The notes: a model not told the origin generated them from the letters alone. A stretch of 64,000 nt of DNA from Nocardioides bizhenqiangii (GCF_034661235.1 NZ_CP141059.1:3905501-3969500); one strand, 5' to 3'; shown: positions 27,093-35,767, counted from the stretch's first letter. Translations and numbers: made by a program.

Positions 27093-27655
27093 GCCGGTCC
27101 CTCCTTCGGGGCCACGGTTCGGGGTCTTCTGGGGAGATGTCCGGCCCGGGCCGGATCGTTGCCGAGCTGCGCCCGCAACCTCGCCTTGGCCCGCGACAGC
27201 CGAGGCCGTACGACGGCGCCCGGCAGCCCGAGCACCTCGGCGATCTCCCGCGACTCGAGGCCTTCCCAGAGGTGCAGCTGGAGGACCTCCTCGTCGCGCG
27301 CACTCAGCCGCGCCATCGCCGTCGTCACGTCCGTCCGGTGCACCACCTCGGCCGACAGGTCGGCCATCGCGAGCGACAGCTGCTGTCGCAGCCGGTCGCC
27401 GAGCGCGACGCGGCGGCCCTCGCCGCGCCGGTGGTTCGCGAGCACCCGCCGGGCGACGCCGTACAGCCATGGGCGGGCCGCGTCGCCGTCCGGGACGTGC
27501 GGCCCCCTGCGCCACGCGACCAGGAACGTCTCGGCCGTGACGTCCGCGGCATCCTCGGGCCGGTCGGTGCGTCGCAGGGCAAAGCCGAGCACGGCATCGA
27601 AGTGCAGCTGATAGAGCCGTCGGAAAGCGACGTCCCGAGAGTCGGGCTGATCCAT
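27089..27655 (-). CDS. ECF-type RNA polymerase sigma factor
   Basis: The 188-residue protein carries region 2 (FRRLYQLHFDAVLGFALRRTDRPEDAADVTAETFLVAWRR) and region 4 (LSARDEEVLQLHLWEGLESREIAEVLGLPGAVVRPRLSRAKARLR), with no regions 1 or 3. The ATG at 27655 is chosen because GGGAGAGG stands right before it; an upstream GTG/ATG extension lacks support. It overlaps the downstream membrane protein gene by 4 bp, so the two are likely a signalling pair. Confidence 0.9.
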   Translation of the reverse strand: MDQPDSRDVAFRRLYQLHFDAVLGFALRRTDRPEDAADVTAETFLVAWRRGPHVPDGDAARPWLYGVARRVLANHRRGEGRRVALGDRLRQQLSLAMADLSAEVVHRTDVTTAMARLSARDEEVLQLHLWEGLESREIAEVLGLPGAVVRPRLSRAKARLRAQLGNDPARAGHLPRRPRTVAPKEGPA

Positions 27656-27737
27656 ACCTCTCCCATGTCCGGGTGCCGGCCGATCGTTGCAGGGGGTGGT
27701 CGTTTCTGTCCCGAACCCGTGCTGGCACAGTGTCGCC

Positions 27738-28355
27738 ATGCCGGAGTCTGCCGAAGAGGTCTATCAGCGGATCGTTGCCAGCACGGGCGACGGAGGTCGC
27801 CTCCCGATGCCGCCGTCGGGAGGGTGGGACATCTTCCCCTGGGACGTCGTCGACGGCGCACTCGCGCCGAAGGTGGTCCAGCCGCCGGGTGCCGAGCCCG
27901 GGCGGTACGGCGAGGACCCCGCGAAGGCCTGCCCCGAGTGCACCGGGATCGACCCCGACCGGATCGTGTGGGAGGACGAGCGCTGGCTCCTCACCCACCC
28001 GGGCCAGCCCGCCGGCCTCCCGCTGGTGCTGATGCTGCACACGCGTGAGCACGAGGACTTCGGCCAGCTCGACGACGAGCTGGCGTCGCAGTACGGACGG
28101 ATCAGCAACCGGCTGGTGCGGATCATCGAGAACCTCCCCAACATCGGCCGGGTGCACGTCAGCCGCTGGGGTGACGGCGGCGCCCACTTCCACGTCTGGT
28201 TCTTCGCGCGGACCAAGGGCCTGATGCCGGTCCTCGGCTCACCCGCCGCCGAGTGGAACGACATCATCCCTCCCGGCGACGAGGGCGTCTGGCGCAAGGA
28301 CCTGCACACCGTCGCCACCAAGCTCTCCAACTGGGGCGGCGACGCCCGCGCGTAG
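27738..28355 (+). CDS. HIT-like fold protein
   Basis: The 205-residue protein has a CPEC motif (residues about 70-73) near the middle and a histidine-triad-like segment GGAHFHVWFFAR further on. The first two histidines are in the HxH pattern, but the third triad position is tryptophan/phenylalanine instead of histidine, so classical nucleotide hydrolase or transferase chemistry may be altered. CACAGT 6 nt before the ATG is a near-match to the leaderless hexamer. It is divergent from the ECF sigma gene. Function is not known. Confidence 0.7.
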   Translation: MPESAEEVYQRIVASTGDGGRLPMPPSGGWDIFPWDVVDGALAPKVVQPPGAEPGRYGEDPAKACPECTGIDPDRIVWEDERWLLTHPGQPAGLPLVLMLHTREHEDFGQLDDELASQYGRISNRLVRIIENLPNIGRVHVSRWGDGGAHFHVWFFARTKGLMPVLGSPAAEWNDIIPPGDEGVWRKDLHTVATKLSNWGGDARA

Positions 28356-28385
28356 CCCGGGGCGGGGGGCGACGTTGGTCCGACC

Positions 28386-29912
28386 GTGAACCGCGGATCG
28401 CGCTGCCTCGTCCTGCTCGCGGCACTGGCCGCCGCCGCAACCCTGACGTCGGGAGCGACGACAGCCTCGGCCGAACCGGACCCGACGCCGGCGCCGGCGT
28501 CGTACGACGTCGCGGCCGACCTCGCGAACATGCGCGCCGCCTACGGCCGGATCATCGGGCCGGGCGGGCAGCTCCAGAACCCGGCCTACCTTCCTGCGCT
28601 GGTCCGCGAGAGCACGCTCGTCGGCGTCTCCCAGCTGATGCAGCAGCTCGCCACCCCCGACCGACTCGCGCTGACGCCGGCGATGGTCGTTCCCGGGTGG
28701 AACGTGGGCAACCCGCTACGCGCCACCTGGGAGGGGAGCCGCGGCCGCTCGCAGCAGGTCGCTTTCACCAACCGGTTCGGCGCACTGCTGCGCGGCACCG
28801 TCTACGCCCCGCTGCCCGGCGCGACGGACCCCTACACCGGTGCCGCGCTGCGGGCGCCGTATCCGGGCGTCGTCATCACGCCGGGTTCCGTCGGCGGCTC
28901 GCAGGGGATGTACGAGTGGCTGGCGCAGGACCTGGCCGAGCGCGGTTACCTCGTCCTTCTCTACGACGTCCAGGGCCAGGGCACCAGTGAGACCCTCCCG
29001 CACGACGGCGACCCGGTCTTCCCGTTCTGCAACCCGTTCGGCGCGATCGAGGGCGATCCCGCCCTCGGCACCGAGCAGATGACACCGTGCCCGGGAGTGC
29101 CGTTCCAGCAGCTCTCCAACTTCACCACCGGCACCGTCGACGCGCTCGACTTCTTCGTCTCGAGGCCGTCGGCGCCGTACGCGAACCCCGCGGCAGGCAC
29201 GACCGAGGTCGACCGATTCAACCCGTGGTGGCGCGAGTGGGACCGGTCACCGATCCGCAACCCGCGCACGCCCGGACGGACGACCCGGCTGGCGATCGTC
29301 GGCCACTCGATGGGCGGAGCGGCGGTGTCCTACGTCCAGGGGTACGACGAGCGCGTCGCCGCTGTCGTCGCGTTGGACAAGCTGTGGTCCGAGGGGCCGG
29401 CGCCGTTCGGGCAGCGCCCCGTGCGACCCGTCGTACCGTCGCTCGGGATCCAGGCGGAGTACGGCTTCACGCCGAGCCCGTGGCACCTGTCCGCCGGGTC
29501 GTCGCTGGTCCCGGCTCTGTCGCCGCAGGGTCCGGACCCGCGGCGGGAGAAGGCCACCGGCTTCGATCGCTGGAGCGCGCGTGGCCTGGAGACGATGGTC
29601 GTCGTACCACGCGCCAGCACCCACCTCGAGTTCGCCGACGTACCGCTCGTGCTGCCGGCCAGCCGCTACGGTCAGGCCCTCAGCAGCGTCTACACCCAGG
29701 CGTGGCTCGGTCACTACCTGAAGGGTGACACCGGCGCGGGTGCGCTGCTGGCGCCGCGGTTCCGCTACCTCGAGCCGGTCGGACGGGGCCGATGGGCACC
29801 GGTGCGGCTGGTTCGCGACGAGCTCTTGAGCGAGCGGTACTGCTCGGCGTACCGGCTCCGTGTGAACGGCGCGATCCGCGCCGACGGCGACATCAACGGC
29901 GTCGGCTGCTGA
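28386..29912 (+). CDS. Secreted alpha/beta hydrolase
   Basis: This 508-residue exported enzyme has a signal peptide (about residues 1-29, ending ASA) and an alpha/beta hydrolase core: VITPGSVGGSQGMYEWLAQDLAERGYLVLLYDVQGQGTSE for the oxyanion and strand region, and GHSMGG as nucleophile elbow. A C-terminal ASTHLEF segment may provide the catalytic histidine. It is larger than common esterases because of insertions near the middle. The substrate is unknown; a secreted esterase or lipase is the best guess. The start is a GTG 30 bp after the HIT-like gene, so the two may be co-transcribed. Confidence 0.82.
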   Translation: MNRGSRCLVLLAALAAAATLTSGATTASAEPDPTPAPASYDVAADLANMRAAYGRIIGPGGQLQNPAYLPALVRESTLVGVSQLMQQLATPDRLALTPAMVVPGWNVGNPLRATWEGSRGRSQQVAFTNRFGALLRGTVYAPLPGATDPYTGAALRAPYPGVVITPGSVGGSQGMYEWLAQDLAERGYLVLLYDVQGQGTSETLPHDGDPVFPFCNPFGAIEGDPALGTEQMTPCPGVPFQQLSNFTTGTVDALDFFVSRPSAPYANPAAGTTEVDRFNPWWREWDRSPIRNPRTPGRTTRLAIVGHSMGGAAVSYVQGYDERVAAVVALDKLWSEGPAPFGQRPVRPVVPSLGIQAEYGFTPSPWHLSAGSSLVPALSPQGPDPRREKATGFDRWSARGLETMVVVPRASTHLEFADVPLVLPASRYGQALSSVYTQAWLGHYLKGDTGAGALLAPRFRYLEPVGRGRWAPVRLVRDELLSERYCSAYRLRVNGAIRADGDINGVGC

Positions 29913-29946
29913 CCCGGCCGCCGGGCTGTCGCCCTAGGCACGCGCA

Positions 29947-29952
29947 TAGGCT
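29947..29952 (+). promoter_or_regulatory. Leaderless -10 hexamer TAGGCT of mhuD
   Basis: TAGGCT lies 6 nt before the ATG at 29959. Confidence 0.65.
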
Positions 29953-29958
29953 CACGGC

Positions 29959-30276
29959 ATGTCCGTCGTGAAGATCAACGCCATCCACGTGCCCGAAGGC
30001 GCCGGGGCTCACCTCGAGGAGCGGTTCGCCGCCCGGGCGGGCGCCGTCGAGGGCTCGCCGGGCTTCCTCGGCTTCCAGCTGCTGCGGCCGGTCGCCGGCG
30101 ACGACCGCTACTTCGTCGTGACCCACTGGGAGGACCAGGCATCCTTCGACGCCTGGCGCGAGGGCGCGGGCATGGCAGCACACGCCACCAAGCCCGGCGA
30201 CGAGCAGAAGAAGCCGGTGTCGACCGGCGCCGACCTGCTGGAGTTCGAGGTCGTCCTGGACGTCAAGCCGGCCTGA
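29959..30276 (+). CDS. mhuD: MhuD-type heme-degrading monooxygenase
   Basis: The 105-residue protein is strikingly similar to mycobacterial MhuD, an IsdG-like ABM-fold enzyme that oxidatively opens heme and releases iron. SVVKINAIHVPEGAGAHLEERFAARA and GSPGFLGFQLLRPV align without gaps. Key heme-pocket residues Asn7, Arg26, Trp66 and His75 are at the same numbers as in MhuD. A short lysine-rich insertion (KPGDEQKKP) precedes the conserved TGADLLEFEVVLDV tail. It is cytoplasmic and single-copy here, with no heme uptake genes nearby. It converges on the small membrane protein gene with a 9-bp gap. Confidence 0.92.
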   Translation: MSVVKINAIHVPEGAGAHLEERFAARAGAVEGSPGFLGFQLLRPVAGDDRYFVVTHWEDQASFDAWREGAGMAAHATKPGDEQKKPVSTGADLLEFEVVLDVKPA

Positions 30277-30285
30277 CCGCTCTGG

Positions 30286-30903
30286 TCAGCGCGACCTGCG
30301 TTCCTTCGGACCGACCTGGAGTACATGGCACCGGTGATCGCGGGCGACGAAGCGAACGTCCTGGTCAGCGAGACGGACCACGTAGCGGGCGCCGCCCTTG
30401 CGCCGCGAGGCGCGGAGCCGCAGGGCCTCGACCTCCTCGGCGTCCAGGTGATCGAGCACGCGGAGACACTTGTTCAGGCTCGCGACGCGGCCGATCTCGA
30501 CGCCGTTGAGGCGGACCTCGGGCTGTTTGTCGCGTCGCCGGTCCTTCGTCGGCTCCGACGTGGGCGTCGTGGCCTCGGTCGTGGGCTCGGTCGTGGGCTC
30601 GCTTGCCGTCCGCTCCTCAGACGTTGCGGCGACGACCTGGTCGTCCTCGCCGCCGCTGTCGTCACCGCTAACGGCGAACCACGCGCCGCCGACGACGAGG
30701 GCGATCGCCGCCGCGATCCCGACCGGGATCAGGACACGTCGGGCGGCCGGGGCAGCAGTGCTTCCGGCACCGGGTTGGGACACGATCTCCTCCAGGAGAG
30801 CCTGGCGCGCGTCGTGGAGTGGCCAGAGGTCGATCTGCTCCCGCGGGTGCGGGTCCCTCCCGGCCAGCGGGTCGGTGCCCGGGTCCGGGTCGTGGTCGAT
30901 CAT
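30286..30903 (-). CDS. Single-pass membrane protein paired with ECF sigma factor (second module)
   Basis: The 205-residue protein has a cytoplasmic head of about 55 residues, a transmembrane helix (VLIPVGIAAAIALVVGGAWFAV), a Thr/Glu-Pro stalk (TTEPTTEATTPTSEPT) and a basic outer domain of about 75 residues with two cysteines. The layout matches the protein at 26223-27092 but the outer domain is unrelated. Its ATG overlaps the sigma stop by 4 bp. No zinc-binding anti-sigma motif is visible. Confidence 0.7.
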   Translation of the reverse strand: MIDHDPDPGTDPLAGRDPHPREQIDLWPLHDARQALLEEIVSQPGAGSTAAPAARRVLIPVGIAAAIALVVGGAWFAVSGDDSGGEDDQVVAATSEERTASEPTTEPTTEATTPTSEPTKDRRRDKQPEVRLNGVEIGRVASLNKCLRVLDHLDAEEVEALRLRASRRKGGARYVVRLADQDVRFVARDHRCHVLQVGPKERRSR

Positions 30904-31487
30904 CGGCTCTCCCCGGTCACGTGCTCGAACGGGACTGCCTGGACATGTCCGGACGTCGACGGAGCGTCACACCCGGGCTCGAGGAGGTCCCGGAAGCGGC
31001 GGCGGGCGCGGGCCAGCCGCATCCGGGCGGTGCCCGGCGCGATGCCGACGACGGCCGCCGCCTCGGTCGGGCTCAACCCGTCCCAGCCGACCAGCATGAG
31101 CAGCTCGCGGTCGTCGGGTCGCAGCCGCAGCAGCACCCGCCGAATCCGGTCCCACTCGGCGACACCGACCGCCGGATCGGGCGTGACGTCACGCGCCAGC
31201 GTGTCGCGGAGCAGACCGCCCAGCCGCTGCCGGCGACGCTGGCCGCGGTGGTAGTTGGCGAGCGTGTGCCGCGCGATCCCGAAGAGCCAGGGTCGTCCGT
31301 CGCCGGGTGGCGCCTCGTCGAGGCGGCGCCAGGCGACCAGGAAGACCTCGCTGACCACGTCCGCCGCGTCGGCCGGCTGGTCGACCCGGCGCAGCAGGTA
31401 GCCGAGGACGGCGGCGAAGTTGCCGTCGTACAGCGCCCGGAACTGCTGCTCCGGGTCGTGCTCGTCCGTGGCGGGACCGAGGGTCAT
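30900..31487 (-). CDS. ECF-type RNA polymerase sigma factor (second module)
   Basis: Region 2 is FRALYDGNFAAVLGYLLRRVDQPADAADVVSEVFLVAWRR and region 4 is LRPDDRELLMLVGWDGLSPTEAAAVVGIAPGTARMRLARARRR. At 195 residues it is a normal ECF sigma. The ATG at 31487 is used; an in-frame ATG at 31511 gives eight more residues and cannot be excluded. It overlaps its downstream membrane partner by 4 bp, as in the module at 26-27.7 kb, and is clearly paralogous to that sigma factor. Confidence 0.88.
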   Translation of the reverse strand: MTLGPATDEHDPEQQFRALYDGNFAAVLGYLLRRVDQPADAADVVSEVFLVAWRRLDEAPPGDGRPWLFGIARHTLANYHRGQRRRQRLGGLLRDTLARDVTPDPAVGVAEWDRIRRVLLRLRPDDRELLMLVGWDGLSPTEAAAVVGIAPGTARMRLARARRRFRDLLEPGCDAPSTSGHVQAVPFEHVTGESR

Positions 31488-31527
31488 GTCCTTCCATGTC
31501 CGCCTCGGCATCGAGCGTCACACGTCG

Positions 31528-32946
31528 CTACAGGATGGCGCCGGGTGAGTACGCTGCCGCGGCCGGATGCCGTTCGACGACCGCGGCCACCTGCCGGCAG
31601 ACCGCCTGGGTCTGCGCGACCGCGGCACCGGTGAACGTGATCGGGTCGGCCACCAGCGTGGTCAGCTGGTCCGCGGTCAGGCCGAGCCGCTCGTCGGCGG
31701 CGAGCTTGGCGAACACGTCGTTGGCGGCCTGGCCCTGGCGCATCGCGAGCGCCGTGCCGACGGCCGCCTCCTTGATCGCTTCGTGCGCGGCTTCTCGACC
31801 GACACCGTTGCGCACCGCGGCCATCAGCACCTTGGTGGTCGCGAGGAACGGCAGGTAGCGGTCGAGCTCGCGTTGGATGACCGCGGGGAAGGCACCGAAC
31901 TCGTCGAGCACGGTGAGGAACGTCTGGAACAGGCCGTCGACGGCGAAGAACGCGTCCGGCAGGGCGACCCGTCGTACGACGGAGCACGACACGTCGCCCT
32001 CGTTCCACTGGTCGCCCGCTAGCTCGCCGACCATCGACAGGTAGCCGCGCGTGACCACGGCGAGGCCGTTGACCCGCTCGCAGGAGCGGGTGTTCATCTT
32101 GTGCGGCATCGCGGACGAGCCGACCTGGCCCTCCTGGAAGCCCTCGGTGACCAGCTCGTTGCCGGCCATCAGCCGGATCGTGGTCGCGAGGTTGGACGGC
32201 GCGGCGGTCAGCTGGACCAGTGCGGAGAGCACGTCGAAGTCGAGACTGCGCGGGTAGACCTGGCCGACGCTCGTGAGCACCCGCTCGAAGCCCAGGTGAG
32301 CGGCGACCCGCTGCTCGAGGTCGGCCAGCCTGTCCTCGTCACCGCCGAGCAGGTCGAGCATGTCCTGTGCGGTGCCCATCGGACCCTTGATGCCACGCAG
32401 CGGGTAGCGGGCGATCAGCTCATCGACCCGGTCGAGTGCGATGAGCAGCTCGTCGGCGACCGTGGCGAACCGCTTGCCGAGGGTGGTCGCCTGCGCGGCG
32501 ACGTTGTGGGAACGGCCGGCCATCACCGTCAGCTCGTGCTCGGCCGCGAGCCGGGCGAGCCGGGCGAGGGTCGCGACGGTGCGGTCGCGGAGCAGCTCGA
32601 GGGACTGCTTGACCTGCAGCTGCTCGACGTTCTCGGTCAGGTCGCGCGACGTCATGCCCTTGTGGATGTGCTCGTGCCCGGCGAGCGCGGAGAACTCCTC
32701 GATCCGCGCCTTCACGTCGTGCCGGGTGACCCGCTCCCGCGCGGCGATCGACGCCAGGTCGACCTTCTCGACGACGTCCTCGTAGGCCTCGACCACGCCG
32801 TCGGGCACGTCGACGCCCAGGTCGCGCTGCGCCCTGAGCACGGCGATCCACAGCCGGCGCTCGAGCACGATCTTGTGCTCGGGCGACCAGATCTCGGCGA
32901 GGTCGGCACCCGCGTACCGGGTGGCGAGGACGTTCGGGACGGTCAC
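31528..32946 (-). CDS. purB: Adenylosuccinate lyase
   Basis: PurB removes fumarate from SAICAR and from adenylosuccinate. The fumarase/aspartase superfamily signature GSSAMPHKMN is present at about residues 270-279, along with TSRDLTENVEQ and the catalytic histidine in RSHNVAAQATTLG. The GTG at 32946 is chosen because GAGAAT, a near-match to the leaderless hexamer, lies 7 nt upstream; an ATG 9 nt earlier is possible. Length of 472 residues is usual. It is preceded on its own strand by purD, with a 158-bp gap filled by inverted 22-bp repeats. Confidence 0.95.
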   Translation of the reverse strand: MTVPNVLATRYAGADLAEIWSPEHKIVLERRLWIAVLRAQRDLGVDVPDGVVEAYEDVVEKVDLASIAARERVTRHDVKARIEEFSALAGHEHIHKGMTSRDLTENVEQLQVKQSLELLRDRTVATLARLARLAAEHELTVMAGRSHNVAAQATTLGKRFATVADELLIALDRVDELIARYPLRGIKGPMGTAQDMLDLLGGDEDRLADLEQRVAAHLGFERVLTSVGQVYPRSLDFDVLSALVQLTAAPSNLATTIRLMAGNELVTEGFQEGQVGSSAMPHKMNTRSCERVNGLAVVTRGYLSMVGELAGDQWNEGDVSCSVVRRVALPDAFFAVDGLFQTFLTVLDEFGAFPAVIQRELDRYLPFLATTKVLMAAVRNGVGREAAHEAIKEAAVGTALAMRQGQAANDVFAKLAADERLGLTADQLTTLVADPITFTGAAVAQTQAVCRQVAAVVERHPAAAAYSPGAIL

Positions 32947-32967
32947 GTGCCTCATTCTCCCATGGCC

Positions 32968-33022
32968 TCGAATCGACAGGTTTGCATCGTCGAATCGACA
33001 AGATTGGTCCTTCGAGTTGACT
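32968..33022. repeat. 22-bp repeat array, block A (upstream of purB)
   Basis: TCGAATCGACA starts at 32968 and 32990, and the variant TCGAGTTGACT at 33012, giving exact 22-bp spacing with diverged sequence between. This is the reverse complement of the core in block B, so the two blocks face each other in the gap between purD and purB. Confidence 0.8.
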
Positions 33023-33048
33023 CAGATGGTCAGGCGCCACGCCGAGCC

Positions 33049-33114
33049 TGTCGATTCGACGCACCATGAGTGTCGATTCGACGCACCATGAGTGTCGATT
33101 CGACCTAATCCTTG
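33049..33114. repeat. 22-bp repeat array, block B (at purD stop)
   Basis: Units begin at 33049, 33071 and 33093. The first two are identical 22-mers that open TGTCGATTCGAC; the third keeps only the first 12 nt and then runs into the purD stop codon (33105-33107). On the minus strand the units contain ATCGACACT, the same core as in the array upstream of purF. Confidence 0.85.
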
Positions 33115-34385
33115 AGGGAGGCGCCCTCGACGACGCCGAGCGGCTCGGCGGCGATGTCCGTGCGGAGCTGCCGACCGTCGAACGAGATCATCCCTGCGGC
33201 GTCGTACGCCCGGGCCCGCGCCTCGGCCAAGTCCGCGCCGACGGCGCGGACCGCGAGCACCCGGCCCCCCGCGGTGACCAGCTCGCCGTCGCGGACCGCG
33301 GTGCCGGCGTGGATGACGTCGACGTGGGCCAGCTGCGCGGCGGCGACGACGCCGGCGATGACGTCGCCCTTGGACGACGTCTCCGGGTAGCCGGCGGAGG
33401 CGAGCACGACCGAGACTGCGGCGGCGTCGCGGAACCGCGGGGCCGGCAGGGAGCCGAGGCGGCCTTCGGCGGCCGCGTGGAGCAGCACACCCAGCGGCGA
33501 CTCGAGGACGGCCAGCACCGGCTGGATGTCGGGGTCCCCGAAACGGCAGTTGAACTCGATCACCCGTGGGCCGGCGGCGGTCAGGGCGAGGCCGACGTAG
33601 AGGCAACCGACGAACGGCGCGCCGCGACGTGACATCTCCGCGAGGGTGGGCTGCACCACGGCGTCGATGACGACCTGCGCCAGGTCCGGCTGTGTCCAGG
33701 TGAGCGGCGTGTAGGAGCCCATGCCGCCGGTGTTGGGCCCGCGGCCGCCGTCGAAGATCCGCTTGAAGTCCTGCGCCGGCTGGAGGGGGTACGCCGTGCT
33801 CCCGTCGCAGATCGCGAACAGCGACACCTCCGGCCCATCGAGGAATTCCTCGACCACCACCCGGCCGCAGGCCTTCGCGTGGGTGAGCGCCTCGGCGCGG
33901 TCGCGGGTGACGACCACGCCCTTGCCCGCGGCGAGCGCGTCGTCCTTGACGACGTACGGAGACCCGAGCTCATCCAACGCATCGGCAGCTTCGCTGGTGG
34001 AGGTGCAAACGCGCGAGGCCGCTGTCGGTACGCCGGCGGCGGTCATGACCTCCTTGGAGAACGCCTTGGAGCCCTCGAGCTGCGCCGCGGCCTCGGACGG
34101 GCCGAACACCGCGATCCCGCGAGCGCGCACGGCGTCGGCGACGCCGGCGACCAGCGGCGCCTCCGGCCCGACCACGACCAGTCCCGCGCCGATCCGCTCG
34201 GCGAGGTCCGCGACCGCCGTACCGGACATAGGGTCGACCTCATGCACGGTCGCGACGGCCGCCATGCCGGGATTGCCGGGCGCCGCATGCAGCGCCACGA
34301 CCGCGGGATCCTGCGCCAGGGCGAGCACCAGGGCGTGCTCGCGTCCGCCCGTGCCGACGACGAGGACGCTCAGTTCGCTGGACAC
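33105..34385 (-). CDS. purD: Phosphoribosylamine-glycine ligase
   Basis: PurD is the ATP-grasp ligase that joins phosphoribosylamine and glycine. LSVLVVGTGGREHALVLAL opens the protein, the ATP-grasp segment VVKDDALAAGKGVVV is at about residues 135-150, and GPNTGGMGSYTP plus EFNCRFGDPD follow. The GTG at 34385 has TAGGAT 8 nt upstream. At 426 residues it is typical. Its stop codon lies inside a 22-bp repeat unit. Confidence 0.95.
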   Translation of the reverse strand: MSSELSVLVVGTGGREHALVLALAQDPAVVALHAAPGNPGMAAVATVHEVDPMSGTAVADLAERIGAGLVVVGPEAPLVAGVADAVRARGIAVFGPSEAAAQLEGSKAFSKEVMTAAGVPTAASRVCTSTSEAADALDELGSPYVVKDDALAAGKGVVVTRDRAEALTHAKACGRVVVEEFLDGPEVSLFAICDGSTAYPLQPAQDFKRIFDGGRGPNTGGMGSYTPLTWTQPDLAQVVIDAVVQPTLAEMSRRGAPFVGCLYVGLALTAAGPRVIEFNCRFGDPDIQPVLAVLESPLGVLLHAAAEGRLGSLPAPRFRDAAAVSVVLASAGYPETSSKGDVIAGVVAAAQLAHVDVIHAGTAVRDGELVTAGGRVLAVRAVGADLAEARARAYDAAGMISFDGRQLRTDIAAEPLGVVEGASLKD

Positions 34386-34393
34386 GAGCGCCG

Positions 34394-34399
34394 ATCCTA
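34394..34399 (-). promoter_or_regulatory. Leaderless -10 hexamer TAGGAT of purD
   Basis: TAGGAT lies 8 nt before the GTG at 34385. Confidence 0.55.
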
Positions 34400-34400
34400 C

Positions 34401-35495
34401 GTGGCCTGGATTCTCGTGCTGGCGCTCGCCGCTGCGGTGGTCGGCGGGCTCGTCGGCGGCTTCACGGACCTGCACGTCTACCGCTACGCCGGACGGGCGG
34501 TGCTCGACGGCGCGCAGGTGTACGACGCGGACGACCCGGTCACCGGTCTGCCGTTCACCTATCCGCCGTTCGCCGCGGTCGTGATGGTGCCGCTGGCACT
34601 CGTGCCCGGCTGGCTCGCAGCGGCGCTCTGGACCGGGGCGAGTGCCGCCTGTGTCGCCGCAGCGGTCGTGTTGGTGCGCCACGCGGACGGCCTGCCGGCA
34701 CCCGGTTGGCTGGTCGCTCTCGTCGCCACCGCCTCGATCGCGCTGGAGCCGGTCTGGCAGAACCTCGCCTTCGGCCAGGTCAACGCGGTGCTGATGCTCG
34801 CCGTCCTGGTCGACCTCCTGCGCCCGGAGCGCCGGCTGTCCGGCGTCCTGGTGGGGATCGTGGCGGGCCTCAAGCTCACCCCGTTGGTGTTCGTGGTGCT
34901 GCTCCTCCTGGTCGGCCGGCGATCGTCGGCCGGTCGCGCCGCGCTGGCCTTCGCGGCCACCGTCGCCATCGGGTTCGCGGCCATGCCGGCAGCGTCGTCG
35001 TCGTACTGGACCGACGGCCTGCTCGACGCCCGCCGCGTCGGCCCGCCGCAGCTGGCCCACAACCAGTCGGTGTCCGGAGCGCTGGCCCGCCTGCTCGACG
35101 GTCCGCCGTCGACCGTGCTGTGGCTGTGCGTCGCCGGGCCGCTCGCCCTCGCGCTGCTCGGCGTCGGCGTGGTCCGCTGGCGACGCGGGGACCCGGCGCT
35201 CGGGGCGTGTCTCGCGGCGATGGCGATGCTCGTCGCCTCGCCGGTCTCCTGGTCGCACCACTGGGTGTGGGCGGTGCCGGTGGCGGTGGTCCTGTGGGAG
35301 CGGAGCCGGTGGGCGGCGGTCGCCTGGACCGCCGTGTTCGTGGCCCGGCCGATGCTCTGGCCGCCGTGGGGCGAGGAACGGGAGTACGACTGGAACGCCG
35401 CCGACCACCTGGTCGGCAACGCCTACCTGCTCGCCGCGCTCGCGCTCGCCGCGGGCGTGGCGGTCACGACCCTCAGGCTCCGTCGAACCCGTTGA
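34401..35495 (+). CDS. GT87 family polyprenyl-phosphate-mannose-dependent mannosyltransferase
   Basis: The 364-residue integral membrane protein resembles the GT87 family (PimE-like), which transfers mannose from polyprenyl-phosphomannose outside the membrane. It has about nine hydrophobic helices. FTDLHVYRYAGRAVLDGAQVYD near the N-terminus holds the conserved aspartate, and FTYPPFAAVVMVPLAL, FGQVNAVLMLAVL and GLKLTPLVFVVLLLLVGRR are family hallmarks. The start is uncertain: the GTG at 34401 lacks a clear ribosome site and is only 15 bp from the divergent purD start. Role in phosphoinositol-mannoside or lipoglycan assembly is inferred from the family. Confidence 0.82.
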   Translation: MAWILVLALAAAVVGGLVGGFTDLHVYRYAGRAVLDGAQVYDADDPVTGLPFTYPPFAAVVMVPLALVPGWLAAALWTGASAACVAAAVVLVRHADGLPAPGWLVALVATASIALEPVWQNLAFGQVNAVLMLAVLVDLLRPERRLSGVLVGIVAGLKLTPLVFVVLLLLVGRRSSAGRAALAFAATVAIGFAAMPAASSSYWTDGLLDARRVGPPQLAHNQSVSGALARLLDGPPSTVLWLCVAGPLALALLGVGVVRWRRGDPALGACLAAMAMLVASPVSWSHHWVWAVPVAVVLWERSRWAAVAWTAVFVARPMLWPPWGEEREYDWNAADHLVGNAYLLAALALAAGVAVTTLRLRRTR

Positions 35496-35760
35496 GCAGC
35501 AGGAAGAACAGCGCGACCCCGACGAGGGCGGCACCGATGCCGAGGAGGGCTCCGACGATCACCCGCCGCCCGGTCGCGGCCCCGTCACCGACCAGCGCCG
35601 GCGTGGCGAGACCGACGAGCGCGCCGACCGCCGCCATGCCGCCCAGCTGGACGGGCAGGATCCAGTCCTCCGAGCCCTCGCCGTCGAAGAACGCGGCGGC
35701 GACGGGCAGGCTCAGGACCCCGGCAACGAGCAGGACGAGGTAGGCAAGGATGCGTGGCAC
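35473..35760 (-). CDS. Three-helix membrane protein, unknown function
   Basis: The 95-residue protein has three hydrophobic segments (ILAYLVLLVAGVLSLPVAAAFF, QLGGMAAVGALVGLATPAL, VIVGALLGIGAALVGVALFFLLL). TACGCT 7 nt before the GTG supports the start. It overlaps the GT87 gene by 23 bp at the 3' ends and follows purA on the same strand after an 18-bp gap. No family is recognised. Confidence 0.65.
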   Translation of the reverse strand: MPRILAYLVLLVAGVLSLPVAAAFFDGEGSEDWILPVQLGGMAAVGALVGLATPALVGDGAATGRRVIVGALLGIGAALVGVALFFLLLNGFDGA

Positions 35761-35767
35761 GACGCCG

